Below, one piece after another: positions 6,831-9,237 of a stretch of DNA of 9,237 nucleotides (position 1 is the first letter of the stretch; the number at the start of each line of letters is the position of its first letter). A program made the translations under genes and the position numbers. The notes below the pieces were generated by a model that saw only the letters and a list, made by a program, of their open reading frames with translations, ran no database searches and was not told where the DNA came from. Location: assembly GCA_029856295.1 (NCBI GenBank), contig JAHQWS010000055.1, positions 1-9,237 on the forward strand, read 5' to 3'. The stretch comes from Promethearchaeia archaeon (GTDB taxonomy: Archaea; Asgardarchaeota; Lokiarchaeia; Sigyniarchaeales; SOKP01).

Positions 6831-7091
6831 CTTTATTTTTATTCAAGCTCTATCCCTTAATATAGAATTTTATGATTCCTTTCTTTTAGAATAAAAAGAA
6901 TACTGAAATTTTAAATAATATTATTATTAAATCCTTGTTAAAGGAATTCTTTATATCTATCCAAGATAATTAAAATAGAATATCATGACTACCCTCAATA
7001 TCTTATCTATATATACCATTAAATAGTAACCAAATATTAATTAGATTTAAAATTAAATTTTACAAATAACTAAAATTTACGAGGAATTATT
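6831..7091 (+). promoter_or_regulatory. Upstream region of the symporter gene
   Basis: This is AT-rich non-coding DNA with no convincing reading frame. CTATATATACC at about 7008-7018 is a TATA-box candidate that would start transcription near 7038-7045, some 50 bases before the ATG at 7092. A second A/T-rich stretch at about 7044-7058 is a weaker alternative. A ribosome site GAGG sits at 7081-7084, seven bases before the ATG. I see no clear operator palindrome here. Confidence 0.4.
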
Positions 7092-8546
7092 ATGAGTGAG
7101 CCAACTCTTGATAAAAAAGCAGAACCCTTGGGAGTACCTGATCGAAGTAGTAGAAAAATGCTGCTCTTTCAATTAAATATTATTATCGGTGGAATCCTTT
7201 ATGCAATGTGGAATCGAATTCAGTTTTTCGCTGTTTCATTGCTTTTGATCCCTCAATTTACGATTGTTTTGATTTACTTAGTATATTCAATTGTTGATGG
7301 TGCAAATGATCCTATTATAGGGTATCTGAATGATCGTTCAAAGAGATTCACAAAACAATACGGTAAAAGATTTCCCTGGATTATGTTCGGGACTGTTGCT
7401 GCTCCTATATTTTTAGTTTTATGCTTTATACCTGTTGTTCTAATACAAGTTAATTCTAAAGGGAATGTGATTAACCCAGATGCAGTAATTTTTGCTTCTC
7501 TATGGTTAATTCTTTTAATGTGCATATATGAATCATTTAGAACTGTCGCGGAAGTGAATATTAATGCTTTGATCCCTGATATGTACCGAGGGGATGGGCA
7601 GAGAAGAAAGCTGGGCTATATCGGACAAATCTTAGGTATAATAAGCAGTCTTCTAAGTGCGATTATGATTCCATTATTATTGGTTTATTTTGGCGGGGTA
7701 ACATCAGTTAGAGCTTATTTATTTACAGTTATAACAATTGTCGTTATAAGTTTTATTTTGATGATTCCTTTTAGTATCGGTGCTCGTGAACCTGAAGATA
7801 TGAGGATTTTTCGAGCGGATTTAGACCAAAAAGGTAAAAGTACTTCTCCCGTGAAAGAAGTGGTGACCCGCGTACTGAACGATCGAAATTGGATGGCCTT
7901 TACCATGGCGGTTTTTTTTTGGTCTATAGCCGGAATGTGTCTAGTAGCAGGTTTGGACTTTTTTATAGTACATTACCTAGGCTTGGATTATAGTGCTATT
8001 ATATTTCCATCATTAATGGCAATCGTAGGAGGTATTGTCTCTATTCCAATATTTGCCAAAATAATACGAAAATTTGGTGCTAAAAAAGCTTATCTAACCA
8101 GCTTAATTATGTTTGCCATTTTTTACTTTGCATTCTTTTTTGTCGAAGATATAACCGGAGTAACTATTGCATTTTTCTTCGTTGGAATAGCGAGCGGTGG
8201 ACAGGGTATAACGTATATTATTGTTTCGAGTGAGGCTATTGATAATAGCGTCTTGCTATCAAATAAAAGGGAGGAAGGAACGTATAATGGGATGTTACGG
8301 ATATTTACAGGATTTAGTTATGTTTTTCAAGCCCTCATTTTTGCGATTGTCAGTGCCAATACGGGTTATATTCCCGCAAGAGGAAAAAATCAAACCGAAC
8401 TTGCAAGATTTGGATTAAAGCTGCAAATGTCTCTAATTCCATTGGTAATAATTATGATAGGGGTAATTATCTTTATTTATTTCTACACCATTACCAAAGA
8501 AACTGCTCTAGCAAACAGACGAAAATTGTTAGAAATGGGGCTTTAA
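7092..8546 (+). CDS. GPH-family (MelB-like) sugar:cation symporter, MFS superfamily
   Basis: A 484-residue, twelve-helix membrane transporter of the glycoside-pentoside-hexuronide:cation symporter family. Helices fall at about 24-48, 50-68, 97-119, 131-149, 175-199, 207-229, 266-290, 300-323, 332-350, 356-378, 402-422 and 446-466, with a cytoplasmic central loop at about 230-265. The family signature follows helix 2: D69-GAN-D73-P74, then GYLNDRS and GKRFPW (91-96), corresponding to DxxxDPxxGxxxDR and GRxRPW. In MelB the Asp residues of this helix take part in cation binding. The ATG at 7092 has a good ribosome site (GAGG). It stands alone, with a gap of more than 400 bases upstream and a convergent gene downstream, and no sugar hydrolase or regulator nearby, so the substrate cannot be named. 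The family is sure; sugar or glycoside import driven by sodium or protons is inferred. Confidence 0.92.
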   Translation: MSEPTLDKKAEPLGVPDRSSRKMLLFQLNIIIGGILYAMWNRIQFFAVSLLLIPQFTIVLIYLVYSIVDGANDPIIGYLNDRSKRFTKQYGKRFPWIMFGTVAAPIFLVLCFIPVVLIQVNSKGNVINPDAVIFASLWLILLMCIYESFRTVAEVNINALIPDMYRGDGQRRKLGYIGQILGIISSLLSAIMIPLLLVYFGGVTSVRAYLFTVITIVVISFILMIPFSIGAREPEDMRIFRADLDQKGKSTSPVKEVVTRVLNDRNWMAFTMAVFFWSIAGMCLVAGLDFFIVHYLGLDYSAIIFPSLMAIVGGIVSIPIFAKIIRKFGAKKAYLTSLIMFAIFYFAFFFVEDITGVTIAFFFVGIASGGQGITYIIVSSEAIDNSVLLSNKREEGTYNGMLRIFTGFSYVFQALIFAIVSANTGYIPARGKNQTELARFGLKLQMSLIPLVIIMIGVIIFIYFYTITKETALANRRKLLEMGL

Positions 8547-8676
8547 TCTACTCTAAATCAAATTTTTTAAATATTTCTTTTTTTTTAATTTACTATAAGT
8601 TAATTTCACTACTTGAAAAGCTTATCTAATGCTAGATAAAGGGAGACTTTAAATTAGCGATTACTTCGATTAATCT
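8547..8676. terminator. Convergent intergenic region with T-runs and a short hairpin
   Basis: Between the convergent symporter and HEAT-repeat genes, T6 (8563-8568) and T9 (8578-8586) follow the symporter stop and match archaeal T-tract termination. Further on, TTATCTA (8622-8628) and TAGATAA (8633-8639) form a seven-base-pair hairpin with an ATGC loop. It is weak in GC and may serve either direction or neither. No T-rich tract of similar quality is seen for the minus-strand gene. Confidence 0.5.
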
Positions 8677-9162
8677 TTAAAATTTAATTTTAAAAATTTC
8701 TTCTATAGATTTTTTTTTTAATTCCCTTTCTATAATAAGACGCCAGTCTGGTTCTATTTGATCAAATGCTTTCTCAGCTAGTAATTTTACTTCCTCGTCT
8801 GGTGAGTTCAAAAAATGCGCGATATATACTAAGGCTCTTTTATCATTTAAATTTGATAAGGCTTCAATGATGAAGATTATACGAAATTTATCACTTAAAT
8901 GTTTATCAGCTTCTTCTTCTAATACTTCAATTATCCTCATCGTAGCTCTAGAATCTCCTATTCTTCCCAGAGCTTCAATTATTCGATTTTGGACCATAAA
9001 TTCTTCTTCATTTCTAAGTGTTCTGCAAAGTAGATTAACACATCTTCCATCTTTCATATATCCCAATTCTCGGGCTGCGTCTGCCCTCTTATGCCAATCG
9101 GTATCATGAAACAATTGTTTAATTAGTTGGTTATACTTTTCATTTCCTTTTTGCCACGCCAT
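8677..9162 (-). CDS. HEAT-repeat protein (PBS-lyase-like repeats)
   Basis: A 161-residue soluble alpha-solenoid with about four HEAT units: residues 22-51 (RADAARELGYMKDGRCVNLL), 54-83 (NRIIEALGRIGDSRATMRII), 90-120 (FIIEALSNLNDKRALVYIA) and a shortened last unit at 121-140. The units follow the pattern R/hydrophobic-x-x-A-x-x-Leu-Gly/Asn-x-hydrophobic-x-Asp-x-Arg-Ala seen in HEAT_2/PBS-lyase repeats. Such proteins are usually scaffolds for protein-protein contacts, and no catalytic residues can be assigned. A lysine-rich tail (KKKSIEEIFKIKF) ends the protein. The ATG at 9162 has no obvious ribosome site; a TATA-like stretch (minus strand, about 9203-9220) lies roughly 40-58 bases upstream, giving a short or absent leader. 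It is convergent with the symporter and has no visible partner. The fold is sure; the partner is unknown. Confidence 0.88.
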   Translation of the reverse strand: MAWQKGNEKYNQLIKQLFHDTDWHKRADAARELGYMKDGRCVNLLCRTLRNEEEFMVQNRIIEALGRIGDSRATMRIIEVLEEEADKHLSDKFRIIFIIEALSNLNDKRALVYIAHFLNSPDEEVKLLAEKAFDQIEPDWRLIIERELKKKSIEEIFKIKF

Positions 9163-9202
9163 AATTCATGTAATAAATAATTGGAATATTATTCTAATTT
9201 GA

Positions 9203-9220
9203 TTATTATAAAATATAAAA
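9203..9220 (-). promoter_or_regulatory. TATA-like promoter of the HEAT-repeat gene
   Basis: Read on the minus strand, TTTATATTTTATAATAAT lies about 40-58 bases before the ATG at 9162. The distance fits an archaeal TATA element with a start site about 25 bases downstream. The surroundings are uniformly AT-rich, so specificity is low. Confidence 0.35.
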
Positions 9221-9237
9221 TTAAAAAAAGTAAATAA

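Noticed and set aside
8221..8418. Plus-strand frame of 65 codons inside the symporter gene
   Set aside because: It overlaps a confidently identified transporter in another frame and resembles no known protein.
8867..9109. Plus-strand 80-codon frame opposite the HEAT-repeat gene
   Set aside because: It is the antisense image of the repeats; the minus-strand product has clear HEAT periodicity.

Overview
This is an AT-rich window that is almost certainly archaeal and most likely from an Asgard archaeon of the Lokiarchaeota kind. The main support is a predicted longin-like domain fused to an Arf-type small GTPase fold (1401-3068). The T-rich gene ends, TATA-like elements, GTGAT-type ribosome sites and TTG starts also fit. 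The phylum is an inference from gene content; no rRNA or ribosomal protein marker is present.

Layout. Positions 1-1220 hold two minus-strand genes: an unrecognised 318-residue protein (264-1220), followed 33 bases downstream by a helical protein cut by the window edge (1-230). A 180-base divergent promoter region (1221-1400) separates them from three plus-strand genes: the longin/Arf-like multidomain protein, an M32 zinc carboxypeptidase (3137-4645) with all six family motifs, and a YihX-like HAD phosphatase (4688-5293). Spacing is short, especially carboxypeptidase to phosphatase (42 bases), so co-transcription is plausible.

Positions 5294-7091 are a disrupted accessory region. At 5317-5403 on the minus strand lie only the last 28 codons of a thiolase, including the catalytic CxGGG motif. 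Immediately beside it begins a plus-strand reading frame (about 5404-6651) with no start codon and two in-frame TAG codons (5521, 5614). Its intact 3' part (5788-6651) encodes a helical protein ending in an RNxxxH motif typical of HEPN ribonucleases. It is followed by an island of clearly higher GC (about 6691-6830) with hairpins and an imperfect direct repeat, a candidate structured RNA.

Positions 7092-8546 encode a GPH-family (MelB-like) sugar:cation symporter with its own upstream region. It converges on a small minus-strand HEAT-repeat protein (8677-9162). T-runs and a short hairpin lie between the two.

The peptidase, phosphatase and sugar symporter suggest a heterotroph using peptides and carbohydrates. 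The GTPase-like protein belongs to the expanded small-GTPase repertoire of Asgard archaea. The most unusual points are the loss of the switch II WDxGGQ motif in an otherwise Arf-spaced GTPase, the thiolase fossil abutting a decayed or recoded HEPN-like gene, and the GC-rich candidate RNA.
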